Notes: generated by a model not told the origin, from the sequence alone. Shown: positions 1-12,515, counted from the first letter of the stretch. The stretch: 64,000 nt of DNA from Micractinium sp. NFX-FRZ (GCA_029339195.1 JAPTJF010000111.1:62001-126000), one strand, 5' to 3'. Numbers and translations are program-made.

Positions 1-3000
1 TGGGCAAACAGCTGGTGACAGGCCTGTACAGGGGCATCCCCAGCAGCGCGTCCTTGGTGGTCAAATGTGAAGCTAAGAAGGAGAGCAGCAGCAGTGCAGC
101 TCGGACGTTATAGAACGAGGAAGTGCCAGGGAGCCAGTCAGTGGGGAGAGGCACGCCGGCTAGTGCACCTGATGCGAGCACGACTCCTTACACCAGCCCC
201 CCCCCACCTGGCTGTGCGCCACCACCATGTATGCCAGCTCCAGCTCATACATGCCCAGTGCCGTGGAGTAGCTGCAGATGGGTGGGGGGGGCGTCAGCGT
301 GTGATGGCAGTGTCACGGTAGTGTCACAGCAGGAACGGGATGGCAAGCGGGATGGAGTTGAGGCAGCGCCCCGCCAGCCGGGGTGCGCCCACACGTCTGC
401 CGATACCCAAAGCGCCACTCCGAGCACCCTTCCGCCCCAGGGCACCGCCGCCCCGCCCCCCACCGCCACCCCCACCCCACCCCACCCCACCCAGCGCTCA
501 CAGCGTGTCGTCCAGTATGAAGAGCTGCAGGTGGCGCAGGCCCTCCTCCGCAGAGGGCACCCCCTCTTGCCGCCGCCCCTGCAGGCACACCTCGGGAGAG
601 TTTGCAGCAGACACGGGTGAGTGCCAGTTGTCGGTGCAGCTCCAGGCAGTCGCTGCCTATGCCACACAAGTCCTGCCAGCTGCCCACCTGTCCCAACATG
701 CATACCACCCCCCCTGGCTGCCCACCTGCAGCGCCTCCTCCTTGGCCCGCTTGACTGTCGCCAGCGCTGCCTCCAGGTCCCCGCACTTGGCGTGGCTGGT
801 CAGGATGGCGCGCAAGTGGCGGGCCTGCGTGGGGGGGCCAGAGGGCGAGGAGCGGGGCAGTGACGGGCAGAAAGGGGCGACGGAGGGGCCGGGGGAGGGG
901 TGGAGATTCAGGAAGGCAGGCAGCCGGACTGCATGCAGGAAGGGTGGGCTTCACAGCGTCACAACACATAAAGAGGCCGGGGATGCCAGCTGCCGCACAG
1001 CAGGCAGCGTCATGTGTGCACGGCAGCGGCACCCCTGCAGGCAGCACTCCCTCCTGCCAGGAGACTCACCGGGTCCCGCTGCACCAGCGCATCGCGCACA
1101 GCAGCGCACACCCCCCGCACTTTGCCGCCCTCGGCGGCCGGCGCAGCGCCCCGCTGGCTGCCCGCCGCCTGAGCTGCCGCCCCCTGCTGCGCCCCCGGCT
1201 GCTGCTCCTCCTGCTGCTGCTGCTGTGCGCCAGGCTCGGCTGCCGCGGCTGGCAGTGCTGCTGCGTACATGCCCCCTGGGGCAGCGATGCTGCCCTCCTC
1301 CAGTGCTGACAGCAGATCGGCGATGTCCTGGTCCCCTGGCACCTGCGGGCAGGGGCGAATGAGGGAGGGCAGGTCACAAGGGCAGGAATCCAGCACGCGG
1401 AGGGGATCAGAAGCATGGCTTGTCAGGGCAACAAGGATTAAAAGAGCAGGAGACAAGGGCAGACACCTTGGTCTGACGCCACCACGCTCCACGCACACAC
1501 ACACACACCAGGCTGTGCCTGTCATGCCTTGCCTGCCATGCTGCACTGTGCTGCCCCACCCCCCACCCCCTACCTGCTCCACAAAAGCCGCTGCCTGCCC
1601 CAGGAAGCGGGGCCAGCGGTAGTCGGGCAGGACGTTGAGGTCCAGCCGGTTCACAGTGGCCAGCTCCCAGGCAGCTGCACACAGAGCGGGTCAGGAGGAG
1701 GAGGGGAGAGGAGAGGGTGGCACGGGTGGACTCGATTGCAAGTGCTGCCAGGAGGCTTTAAACGTGTGTCCCTTGCGTTCAGCGAGTTTGGGAGTGTCAA
1801 CTTGAGGGCATCCTTGCGACAGCACAGCACAGTGGCACGCGCCAAGCGATGCCCACGCTGCCCACTCGTGCAGTAGACGCCCGCATACAGCGCTGCCGCC
1901 ACCACCAGCGCAACCTGCCAACATTCAGCTGGGGCGGGGCCAGCCGAGCGCCCCCACAACCATGTGCCCACATTGTGGGCTTGTGTGTAGGCTCAAAGCA
2001 AGCACACCCCTGCCCCACCCACCCGCATAGTCCCCCACATCCAGCGCCGCCGCCACCGCGGGCAGCACCAGGGCGCGCGGCCGCACCGCCTCCAAGTTCC
2101 CGCGTGGCATCTGCAGGATGGCTTCCACGTTGCCTGAAGCAGAGGTAAGTGGGTAGGCGCGTGGGTTGGTGGGTGGGCGGCGCAGAGAGGCGTGGGAGGC
2201 AGGGAAAGCCGGCGGCGGGGAGTTAAGACGGGCAGAGCAGGCACCTATGCTTTGGCAGAGTTGCTGCCCCCTGGCAGTCGCAGAGCGCAACCGGGGCCCT
2301 GCAAGCTTGGCCTTAGCTGGACAAGGCCGCCTTCCCCAACGGCAGCTGCACACCAGGCTGCCCTCCAAGGCCCACCAGCCCCCGCTGCTGCCCTCTTACC
2401 TGGCGGCACCGCCACCAGCAGCGCATTCTGCTCAACGCTGCGCACCAGCACCTCCCCCGCGCCACCTGCCGCCCCCGCTCCCGCGGGCCGCATGGCCGCC
2501 CTCATGGCCGCCCGGAACCCCTGCTCCTGCTGCGCCTGCTGGGCCTGCTGCTGTGCTGCCGCTGCCTGCTGCCCGAGGCTGCCGGTGGCGCTGGAGGACA
2601 GCAGGGCGGAGCTGCCGTCTGCCAGGCTGGCGAGGCTGACAGTGTGCAGCGCGTGCTGGCGGGTGGTGAACAGCAGGAAGGCGCCGCCGGGGCCGCTGGG
2701 CCGCAGCTGCAGGGGCAGGCTTGGGGGCAGCAGGTGCAGCACGAGCAATGGTGAGCCCGCATTTATGAGAGAGCAGCAGAAAGGGTAAAGGCATAGCACA
2801 GCTACGCGTACTTGAAGCAAGCGCCCCGCAACTTCAGAAGGCAGCCCCCCCAACGCATCCCAGATTCCTCTGCAGATTGCCAAAAGTCACCAGCCGACCA
2901 GCACACAAGCCTGCCACCCCACCCCACCCTGCCCACCCTGCCTGCCAGCCCGCGCCCAGCAGCCCTGCTCACCGCAAAGCTGGTGACGTCAGACGCCAGC

Positions 3001-6000
3001 TGGCGGCTGCCCCAGAACAGCTGACCCCGGGGGCTCAGCCCAAATGCTGCCGCGCCTGCCTCGGCCGCCGCCGCCGCCGCTGCTGGCACAGCCGCCATGA
3101 GGGGGCAGCCCGTGGGGAAGCCGGCAACTGGCGGCAGCGGCGCCAGGCCGCCCCCTGGGGAGTAGAGCAGCAGCGCGCCGCTGTGCTGCTGCAGCAGGGC
3201 GCCGCCCGCGGGGCACGAGGCGCAGCACAGCAGCGGCGGCACATGGCTGCTGACGGCGGCAACCTCGGTGGCAATGCCCGCCTCTTCATCCACCTCTAGC
3301 TCCACCAGTAGCTCGCTGCTGCTGCTGCTGATGCCCGCCACCAACAGCAGGCGCCGCTCGCCCACCCACACCGCCGTCTGCACGCCGCCGGCATCTGTGG
3401 CGGTCGCGGCTTCCAGCGCCGGCGAGTCGAGGGCGAGGGGGCGGGGCAGCAGGCGCGACGCGCCAGGCCTGCAGGCGGGCAGGCGGGCAGGAATACACAT
3501 GTGATCCTGACTTCTCTAGCTCTACAAATGCTGCTTGCTTGACCACAAGGCAGCACAGCAGGCTTCCTGTGGCACAGGTGTCTGGACTGCCACCAGCAGC
3601 AGCAGCCCCAGCCACACCACCCCGCTGCCCCGCCCTCCCCACCGCCCGCACCTCTCCCAGGGGTGCTCCTCCACCTGCTCCTCCAGCGTCTCCTCCCACA
3701 GGTCCTCCTCCACCGATGGCAGCAGGAAGAGGGAGCCGTCGGACAGGAAGGCGGCCACGGCCTGGGGGCAGGGCGGGCAGCAGGCAAGGGAGATGGCAGG
3801 GGGGTCAGGAGCAGGGCGGGCAGCAGGCAGGCAGTTGGAGATGGCCACTGGACCGCAGCGACCACGGCTTACCAGCGGGAAGCGGCCGCATTGACCACGG
3901 CTTAGCAGCAGGAAGCGGCAGGGAACGTGGCGGTGGTGCATTAGGCGCTCGAACAGCTGGTTTTGCACTGCACTACACAATGAAGGAGCCACCCTCGAGG
4001 CGCCGGCAGCAGCCTCCCCCAGAAGCTACCGTCAGATCCTCTCCCTCCCTCCCTTCCCTCAAGAGCCACCCAGCCCTGGGCACACCTCGCACTCCCCATA
4101 GTCCCTGATGGCAAGGCAGCTGACGGGGGCGGGCAGGGCGGCCGTGACCGCGCACATCGGGGGAGGCACCACTGCAGGACAGGGGCAAGGTCGGGGGCAG
4201 GCCGCGCCTCAGCAGGGGCCGTTACGCCAAGAGTGTGCAGGGGCCAACGCAGCCGGGGGAGACCAGCAGGCACACAGGCAGACCAGCCAGGCACGCAGAC
4301 AGGCAGGCAGGTGCGCGTCCAGCACCCCTGAGTGCAGCCATCCCGCTTGCCTGTGTGCCGCAGGGGCGTCAGCAGCAGCGCGCTCCCATCCACCACCACC
4401 GCCGTCCCCCGCCGGCTGACCAAGGGCTGGCGGCTGAACTGGAGCTGCGGGCACAGAGGGGAGCAGGGCGGCCGGATGCCTTGCTGGCAGCAGGGGACAT
4501 CGCATGTGGCCGGCGCCAGCGGGGCACAGCGCTTGGTGACGACCAAGGGCCCTGGCATGTAGCTGCCCGACACTGGCAGGGTGTCCCCAGGATACGAGCG
4601 GGCACCCTGTCAACCTCAACTCTCGCCCCACACCGGCAGCCACCAGCGCACAGCCAGCCCAAGGCCGCCGCCGCCTCACCTGCTGGTACGCCCCCTCCGC
4701 CGCCAGCAGGTGCAGCAGCAGCGGCGCGGCGGCGTCCCAGCAGCAGAGCAGCGCGGCACAGCAGGCGTAGCGCCGCTCCACTTTCAGGTACCAGTGCCAG
4801 TTGCTGCGGTGCCACACCTGCAGCACCTGCTGCGGCAGGCCTGCTGGGCGGAGGGGGAGCAGGGCCGCGCAGGGGGCAGGCAGGGCCGACATGGGGGGGC
4901 GAAGAGGTGAGGAGGGGAAAGCGAGGCAGCCTGGCATCAGTAGCGGGCACGCCCACGCTGCAGCACAACACCCCAGCCACGCAGCTGAACTGTCCCTGTC
5001 ACCAGGACGGCCGCAACACAGTAGCCCAGGGGCAGCCCCCAGCCGCCTTGCCCTGCCCTCTGTCGCCCTGCAGTACGCCGAACTTCACCCTCACTGCCAC
5101 ACCCCACCCCGCCCCGCTCGCCACCGTTAACCCGCCACCCTATCACCCTGCCCCCCACCCCGCCCCGCCCCTCACCGTGCTCCCCCTCCTCGGTGAGCAC
5201 CGCCGCCAGCAGCTCGCTGTCGGGGCTCCACGCCAGCTGCTCAACGCACGCCCCCGGCGCCGACGGCAGCTCAAACCCGCCATGCTGCAGCCCGTTGCAC
5301 TCAAACAGCAGGACGGAGGCGGTGGGCAGCAGCGTCCCGGTGGAAGGGTCGGCGCCGCCAGCGCCGGCAGCCTCGCGTGCGGCCTGGCGCCGGCGGAGCT
5401 CCCGCTTCCATGCGCCTACGTGCGCGATGCCCTCCGCAGCTGCCTGCCGCGCTTGCTCCTGCTCGTGCGGCTGCGTCGGCTGCTGGTGCCGCAGCGACGC
5501 GCCCTGGGCGGCACTGGCGCTCGCCTCCTGCCCCTGCGCTGCAGCCGCCTGCTCATGCTCCTGCTGCCCCGCCGCTCTGCGACAGGCGGCGTACAGGTGG
5601 CGCCCGTTGGGCTGCCAGGCCGACGTGGGCAGCAGCCCGGCAGCCGCCTCCCCCTGGGCATGCAGCTCCCCGGTCTGCCGGTCCCACACGCGCAGCGTGG
5701 CGGCGGGGGCGCCTGCAAGGGCAGCGGGGGTGGGTGAGTTGGCGGCGGTTGGGGGCACGGATGAGTGAATTGTGGCGCAGCAAGAGGGGATGAAAAGCAC
5801 GGCTGCAGCAGTGACGGCCATTGCTGCCACACAACCTTCAGGCAAGCGCGGCCGCACCACAGCACAGGGCCTGTCCTGCAGGCTGACCTGGCGCGTCCAG
5901 GCTGGCAGTGGCAAAGTAGCGCCCATCGCCACGCCACGTCACGCTGACGCTGCCGGGCTCCAGTCCCTCCTGCTGCCCGCCGCTGTCAGCAGCAGCTGCT

Positions 6001-7010
6001 GCCGCTGCCTGCTGATCCGCGTACTGCAGCAGCGGCACCTCCGACAGGAGCTCCCACTCCTGTTTGAACAAGGATGGCAGCGGCGACACAGGCAGGAAGG
6101 CATGAGAGGGCGGCAGGGCGCTGGCGCTGGCGATGCGGGGCTTGCAAGCGCGGCTGCCATGATGTGCCTGCCCTCCCTCACCCAACCCCACCGCACTCAC
6201 CCAAACTCCCGCCCAAGCCGTGCAGTCTGCCTCAGTCCCAGCACACCCTGTCACATCGGACCTGCTGTGCACGGCAGCCATGGAAACCTGCCCCCACTGT
6301 ACCACACACCTCAAACGCCCGCCCGCCCCCTGCCCCCCACCTTGTTCATGAGCATCAGCGAGGGGGAGGGGTGTGCCGCCGTGACCAGCGCCAAAACCTC
6401 GCCGTCAGGGCTCCACGCCCCACCTGCCAGGCCGCCCTCCACCGCTCCCACCTCCTCTATTTCAGGGAGGCCTCCTGGTGCGCTGCTGCCGCTGCTGTTG
6501 ACGGCAGGGCAGCGCAGCATCAGCAGCTCGCCAGAGGTGAGGGCCAGGCAGAGGGCCTCCATTTCAGGGGCGTGGTCAAAAGCGGCGATGGCGGCAGTTG
6601 CCGGCAGGGCTGCCCCGCTGCTCAGCTCCAGATGGTTCCGCAGGTCGACCACCCACAGCAGCTGCAGGCGGGTGTGGTGGAAGGCAGTGGAAAGCGTGCA
6701 GTGCAGGCGGGAGAGGCGGCAGCAGGCGGGCGGTGGTGGCGGCAGGCGGTGGCAGTGGCGGCAACTTTGTTGCAGGACACACGGCATGTGCGCTCGGCGG
6801 CAGCTGCGATGCGCTTCTGAGCCCGCAAGTGCGGCATGCCGCTGCGCGCACCTCGCAATCGGCCGTGCGATAGGCCGCAACGCACAAGCCACTGCCGGCA
6901 ACATAGAGCATGCCGGCTTCGGCATCGACTGCAAAGTGTGTGGCATCTCCAAGCTCTACCGGTAGCAGCAGCTCCACCCGGCGGTCGAGAGTGACCGCCA
7001 AATTGCGCAT
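1..7010 (-). CDS. ELP1: Elongator complex protein 1 (ELP1/IKI3), partial, 3' end beyond window
   Basis: Elp1 is the large scaffold of Elongator, which builds the cm5U/mcm5U-type modification on tRNA wobble uridines in the cytoplasm. The start ATG at 7010 opens with MRNLAVTL, as Elp1 proteins do. Pieces recognisable in order on the minus strand are VTWRGDGRYFATASL (near 5920), LRVWDRQTGELHA (5690), VLLFECNGLQHGGFELP (5300), NWHWYLKVERRYA (4790), LVSRRGTAVVVDGSALL (4400), a GQLFWGSRQLASDVTSFAV block (2990), FLLFTTRQHALHTVSL (2660), QMPRGNLEAVRPRALVLP (2090), RLDLNVLPDY (1640) and YELELAYMVVAHS (220). These match the two N-terminal WD40 propellers and the start of the helical solenoid. Many introns interrupt it, so it is no single ORF. 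A Gln/Ala-rich insert lies near 1190-1250. The C-terminal part is outside the window. Divergent from the alternative oxidase gene. Identification is firm; exon edges were not all fixed. Confidence 0.93.
3860..3919. repeat. 33-bp tandem duplication inside an ELP1 intron
   Basis: The 27-base segment beginning gaccacggctta at 3860 recurs at 3893 with two changes, so the unit is 33 bp. It lies between ELP1 coding blocks and does not copy a recognisable exon edge. Confidence 0.8.
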
Positions 7011-8158
7011 AGCGGAGTGCAGCTATTTAGAGGGCCTGCGGCGAATATGCATGTAACTGTGGATCGCCACCCAATCTGCGACAATGCAGCCTGCTGCCAA
7101 GGCTGCCTCCAAGGCTGCATGGGTGGCGGGACGCTGAGCTGGCGCCGGTGCCGCCTGCAAGTCTGTGGCCATCAGCACCACATATCTATCACTCTTTACT
7201 GTAGAGGCTGACAAGTTGCGTCCTGTCACTCTGCGGGCACTGGCATCTTAGTCGCCCCCAGCTTGCTGGTCTGGCCCACTGCCGCCGTCGGCTCCTCCAG
7301 TGACTTTAGTAGCTGGTGTTCTGAGATCCTAGGTCGATTACAGCCAACGCTGCCAAATGCAACAGCATTCATATTGTAAATAGTCTCGCAGCTGGTGAAC
7401 ATGTATCTGGGGTAGGCTGCACGAGGGTTTGGCACATGACGAAGGCTGTGCTCTTGCCCAGACCAGACCTTGACCAGTGCGTGCCGGACACGCGCTAAGG
7501 AAACTCGGCCCAGCAGTCGGGACACGGGCGTCGTCCTCGCTAGGTGGGGCAGCAGCGCCAGTAGGCTGCAAGCGGCGACGGCAGATACCGGCGCTTGCAT
7601 GGCGGTGGGCGCTGGGCGGGTGCAGGTGGCGGCGCATGGCAGCGGCAGCATGGCGAGAGGTTTTTGCACCGGCCATCCAGCTGCAAGACGACCAGACTCT
7701 TCAGTATCCGCAGGTGACTTGCGGACGTTGGTAACTAGCCACGCCATCATGCTGAGGCTGCTGTGCTCATGCCATTTCGTCACTATTCGCCTCATTTCAG
7801 GGCATGTAAGCGCTGCCACCCACACTTTTCCCATCGTTTCGCCTCATTTCGCGGTGGTGTCTTCGCTGCAACCTCCATTTGCGTGTGCCTGCACACCAGT
7901 GTCTGAGCATACCCTCCCTAGGGCACCGGCTGCCTCCTTGATGTAAGTCTCCGCGCCGCTTTCTTGAATACGTGCTTCCATTTGATCGCGAAAGAGCTGC
8001 ATTTCTGCAGGAAAAGTGCCTCCGCCGCCGCGCTTGGAACCAACCGCGCTGCGTGGCGTCTCAAGGGGCACAAAAACAGTAGCTGCATACATCGTATCAA
8101 TAATTGATCGCCGCACCTCGTGCGCCCCATTTCCTGCCCGCAGACCACCCCGCCCGCC
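7011..8158. promoter_or_regulatory. Divergent intergenic region between ELP1 and AOX
   Basis: About 1.15 kb separates the two divergent start codons, and it should hold both promoters and 5' UTRs. Its base composition is visibly less GC-rich than the flanking genes. I see no clear TATA box. One uninterrupted minus-strand ORF of 202 codons lies inside (see separate entry). Confidence 0.55.
7226..7834 (-). CDS. Uncharacterised 202-codon ORF, doubtful gene
   Basis: An ATG-initiated open frame without introns begins MGKVWVAALTC and ends KMPVPAE. I do not recognise it. It carries an internal hydrophobic stretch near residues 80-95 (VSAVAACSLLALLPHL) but no motif. It sits in the gap where ELP1 and AOX promoters should be. 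Every confident gene of its length in this window has introns, so an unspliced frame is suspicious. It could be a chance ORF, a 5' UTR or upstream exon of a longer ELP1 transcript, or a young gene. Confidence 0.2.
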   Translation of the reverse strand: MGKVWVAALTCPEMRRIVTKWHEHSSLSMMAWLVTNVRKSPADTEESGRLAAGWPVQKPLAMLPLPCAATCTRPAPTAMQAPVSAVAACSLLALLPHLARTTPVSRLLGRVSLARVRHALVKVWSGQEHSLRHVPNPRAAYPRYMFTSCETIYNMNAVAFGSVGCNRPRISEHQLLKSLEEPTAAVGQTSKLGATKMPVPAE

Positions 8159-11100
8159 ATGCTTGCCTCCGCCGCCTCCACCGCCTGCCGGGCGCTGATG
8201 GCCCCGGCCGCCTCTGGCGCCGCCGCCTCTCTGCTGCCCGCTGCCACCCCCGCGCTCTACATTGCCTTGAACAAGCTGACGTCCAAGTCCGCACTGTTTG
8301 GTTCAAGCGCGGTGAGCAGAGGCAGAGGGCAGAGGTGTGCGTACCGGGGTGCGGCAGCGCCATGCACGCTCTTGCCACGTGGCACTCACTGGGGGCACTG
8401 GTGGGCAGCACACATGAGTCGCAGTGCAGGCAGGGCTGCCCATGGAGCAGGCCTTCCCTGTCTATTAAGGGGCGTGTGTTGCAGGTGCACTAGGTTGCAA
8501 CTTGCTTTCATGCTGGTACAAGTTTGGCGCTGGAGTGCGCGCCTGCCTGCCTCTCGCTGGTACCGCTAAAACTGCCTGGTGACGCGCCGCGCGCCGACGT
8601 TGCCAGCCGGCCGGCAGTGCCTCTTGTATCAAGGAAGCGCACACAAAACAGCTCCCCTGACGACCTCTCCTGACTCCTCGCCTGCAGTTCGCCGCCAAGG
8701 CTGCCGCTGCCCAGCCCGCTGTTGCCCTGGTGCGCAAGGCGGTTGTGAGGCGGTTGATGGGAGTGAGCAGCCCTCGTGCCTGTTTTCTGCGTTTGCACAC
8801 AGTTTCCACCACACACCCCAACTGCAGCTGAAAGTCCTGTCGCAACCGCTCCTCTCAACCCCTCCCGTCAACACCCACCTCATTGCTCCACCCGCCCACC
8901 AACCCCGCCCCCACCGCCTGCAGGACGTGCCCGCCGCCGCCTCCGCCGACGCCCCGTCCACACCCACGGTGATGAAGCACCCGGGCATGGTGCGTGACGA
9001 CCAGGCGGACGGCGCCTCTGCCAAGCTGGTGGAGGCGCCGCAGACGGCGGGCGGCAAGCTGGAGAGCTCGTACCTGTGAGCACGGGGAGTGGAGGGGCGG
9101 AAGGGGGCTGGGGCTGGGGCCTGGGGTCGCGGAAAGGCGGGACTCGGGTGCTCCCCTCCTCGGCCCAGCAGATGTAGTCATGCTGGGCTGCATGACATTG
9201 GTTCCTTCAAGTGATTTACCTACCAGGTGTCCCATTCTGTTGCTCACTGCCGACCACTTGCTGGGCTCACACCCACCACCCGCACCGCTGCTCACCACCC
9301 ACCAGTGCCAACAACCCGGGCTTCCCTGCACCCCCGGCCCCCTGTGCCACGCAGGCTGATGCACCCAGTGTACAGCAAGGACTATTTGGAGAGCGTGACA
9401 CCCTCACACAAGCCGCCCGTCAAGGTGGGCTGCCGCCAGGGCGGGGGGTTGACGTCACGGTGGATGGTTGGGGCGGGGCGACCTGGGCAGAGGGCTGTCC
9501 CACCACGTGCACAGTGAATCGCTCATGCCTGCAGAAGCCCCACACCGTGATCACGGGCCAGCCTGCTGCCTGCCACCCCCCTGCCGTCCCTCCCCTCACC
9601 CCTTCTCCCGCCCTCCCCCGCTGTGCCTGCAGCTGCACGAGAAGGTTGGGTACCATGCGGTGCAGGGCCTGCGCTCCATCTTCGACTACTTCACGGGGTG
9701 AGGCGGCGGGGGAGGTGGTGGTGTGGCAGTGGGCAGGGCAGGGGGAGGGCAGGGGACCTTGGGCCCCCAGGTGCTGCGGGAGGAGGATGAGGCGGGCAAG
9801 TCACCTGAATTGCCGGGCGGCTGCCATAGCCTGGACATGAACCCAACAGTGCACCATCACCACATGGAGTCGCCTGCACGCATGGCCGCCTGTTTGTGCC
9901 CACACCCTCACGCACTGCCCACCCCCTCCCTCAAATTATGCGCTGTTCCTCTCCCCACTTCCCCCTCATCGCCGCTGCAGCTACGGCAGCCAGATGAACG
10001 AGCGCCAGTGGCTGGCGCGCTTCCTTTACCTGGAGAGCGTGGCGGGCGTGCCCGGCATGGTGGCCGGCATGCTACGCCACCTGCGCTCACTCCGCACCAT
10101 GCAGCGGGACAACGGTGCGCACCCTGGCATGCCCGCCTCCCTTGCTGCCCTCCTTCGGCTCGTGCTGTCGGGCAGCGTGCTTGCTGCCGGCATGCTGCTC
10201 ATGGTTCGGTTGCCGCCCATCCGCACTGGCTGGCAATGAGTCCCTCTTTCCTTGCCAGCCTGCCAGCATCCCCCTCCCCTCCCGTCCTCTCGCCCATGTT
10301 CCCTCCTTACAGCTGTGTTCATCCTGCCGCCTCCCCCCTGGCTGCAGGCTGGATCCACACTCTGCTGGAGGAAGCCGAGAACGAGCGCATGCACCTGCTG
10401 ACGTTCATGAAGCTGCGCCAGCCCGGCCTCCTCTTCCGCGCATCCGTCATCGCCGGCCAGGGTGCGGACGGGGGCAACGGGGAGTGGGGCGGCACCTTGG
10501 GGAAGGGTGCAGCTTGGGAGGGGCAATTGACGCCCCTGGAGTCCTGGCAGCGTTGTGCACGGCAGCAGCGCCAGGCATGCTGCGTGCGCTCCGAGCATAC
10601 TGCCCCTGCCCTGTCCCGTTCCGCAGCCAGCCCACTGTGACATCTCCTGCCTCGGTTCCCGCATGCATGTCCGTCTCAATCAGTGCCTCCCCATCTCCCA
10701 CCCCTCCCTGCCCGCAGCCCTGGTGTTCAACGCCTACACCATCGCCTACACCATCTCGCCCCGCACCTGCCACGCCTTTGTCGGGGTGAGTCGGTTCATT
10801 CTGTTCAACCTACAAGCCGCACTGTGATCAGCCAGGATGCAAGAATGCCATTGGATGGGATATGCGTGCGCAGGGCCTTCAGCGGGGCGTGCCTTCCAGC
10901 CTCCCTCTGGGGTCCCTCCCTGCCTTCCTGCCCGTGCTGGCCCTCCCTTCCTTGCGCTGCCCACCCACCCACCCCTGCCCTGCAATACCTTGATGAGGAG
11001 GCAATCAAAGCCAGAACTCGCCCCTGCCTGCAGCCTCACATTCACACACCTGACCCTCTCCGCCGCCCATGCAACTGCCCCCACCCCCACCCCCACATGT

Positions 11101-12066
11101 GTGCTGCAGTACCTGGAGGCGGCGGTCAAAGCCAGCACCCGCTCCTGCCTTCTTCCTCACAAAGGTGCACCTCCACCTTTCCACCCCATGTGTGGCTGCC
11201 CCCACCCACCTGTGTGCTGCAGTACCTGGAGGAGGAGGCGGTCAGAGCTAGCACCTGCTCGTGCCTGCTGCCTCGGATTCACTTGAGCCTCCCCCATCTT
11301 CACCTCGTGTGGCTGGCCCCTCCCTTCACCTGCTGCAGTACCTGGAGGAGGAGGCTGTGAAGACGTACACCCGCGCCATCAACGACCTGGACGCCGGCAA
11401 GCTGCCCAAGTGGAGCAGCCTGGAGGCGCCGGAGATCGGCAAGTTCTACTGGTGAGGCGGCGGGGCGGGAGGGGGTGGTGGGTGTGTGTGGTGGAAGGGC
11501 GGGGTGTGTGCACTGTGCAGCGCCAGCGGGCTGAGGTTGCCAGGTTGGCGTGACGTGTGCCGGGATACCAGCGCTCCACAGCCAGTGGCAACCCGGGACG
11601 TCCCGTGTCCTCACATCCCCACTCCCTCTTCCTGTCGCGGTGTGCCGTCACCCCCTCCCTCCGTTTCGCCTCACCCCCCTGTCCCCGCCTCCCCTCGCCT
11701 CTCCTCCCCCTGCCCCCAGGCGCCTGGAGAAGGACGCCAGCATGCGCGACCTCCTGCTGGCCGTGCGCGCTGACGAGGCCTGTGAGTTGCCTTGCGCTAG
11801 CTGCCGTGCCAGCCTCCGCCCCGCCCTGCTCTGCCCTCCTGCCAGCAACGACGGCGTGGCAAATTCTGACACATGCTGCCCTGCTGCTGCCCTCGCTCCT
11901 TGTGCCACCCTCTGTCTCATACTCCCTGCCGATGCCCCACCGTACAATGAATGTCCCAATGTTTCTTGTGCCGCCTGCAGGCCACATCCACGTCAACCAC
12001 ATCTTCTCCTCCCTGGACGCCGACGACACCAACCCCTTTGCCCCCGGCAGTGTGCACGTGCCGTAA
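8159..12066 (+). CDS. AOX: Mitochondrial alternative oxidase
   Basis: The di-iron ubiquinol oxidase passes electrons from ubiquinol to O2 in the mitochondrial inner membrane, bypassing complexes III and IV. My exon model is 8159-8311, 8688-8729, 8924-9075, 9355-9424, 9633-9697, 9981-10114, 10348-10461, 10718-10785, 11339-11451, 11720-11781, 11981-12066; phases close and give 352 aa. The N-terminus (about residues 1-60) is Ala/Ser/Arg-rich, as in mitochondrial presequences. The four iron-binding motifs are present: [11 protein letters not shown] (E179), [11 protein letters not shown] (E218, H221), [11 protein letters not shown] (E269-E271) and RADEACHIHVNH (E323, H326). The residue before the last ligand His is Cys, where plants usually have His; its codon spans an intron, and the ExxH ligand pair is intact. 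The second exon's end is my least certain boundary. Intron 8 contains three decayed copies of the start of exon 9. Confidence 0.95.
10980..11338 (+). repeat. Three decayed copies of AOX exon-9 start inside the preceding intron
   Basis: The true exon 9 starts at 11339 after ...tgctgcag and reads [12 protein letters not shown]. Upstream in the same intron lie similar blocks starting at about 10985, 11110 and 11223. They encode [23 protein letters not shown] and [12 protein letters not shown], each preceded by a C/T-rich tract and, for the last two, an intact tgctgcag acceptor. Spacing is about 126, 113 and 116 bp. Each unit also repeats downstream C-rich sequence, so these are tandem duplications crossing the intron-exon border. 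Confidence 0.92.
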
Positions 12067-12454
12067 GCCGGCGCGCTCAAGCGCAGCGCGGCCCTCTGGG
12101 CTGAACCCTGCTGGCACACACGGTTGCTGGTGCAGCTGCACCTCATCCCCTGGGCTCGCCGCCGCACAGCATCTCAAGCCAGCACCGCACTCGTCGATGA
12201 CTGCGATGCTGGCACGTCCTGGACGCCCCACCCACCTGCAAACACAACCTGTGACATTTGCGCATTCGCTGCACCGCCTGCACTCCATGGACGCAGCCAC
12301 ATATCCCCTTCCCCCCTTCCCCCTCTTCCCCTGCTGGCAGCGCGCTCTCAGGTGCACACACCCCTTAGCGTCTGTCCCATGCCAGCCCATGTTGCACCCA
12401 ATCCCGTTCTACATCACCTCGTTACCACTGCGTGCCACGTCCGTTTGATTCCTT

Positions 12455-12515
12455 TTAGTAGTGTCCAGTCCTTTGATGATACATTAGTAGTGTCCAGTCC
12501 TTTGATGATACATTA
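12455..12515. repeat. 29-bp perfect tandem repeat, two copies
   Basis: Copies at 12455-12483 and 12484-12512 are identical (each begins ttagtagtgtccag), and three further bases match. The repeat lies in the AOX 3' region, is AT-rich for this genome and encodes nothing I recognise. Confidence 0.9.

Noticed and set aside
123..1362. Long plus-strand ORFs over the ELP1 region
   Set aside because: They are Pro/Ala/Arg-rich shadows of the minus-strand ELP1 exons in GC-rich DNA and show no motif.
4235..5737. 500-codon plus-strand ORF, the longest of the window
   Set aside because: It is antisense to several conserved ELP1 WD40 exons and its composition is that of a GC-rich shadow frame.
11723..11990. 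Cys in place of the usual His in the last AOX iron motif (RADEACH) as a lost ligand
   Set aside because: The ligand pair is E-x-x-H, which is intact (E323, H326). The changed position is the variable residue before the ligand.
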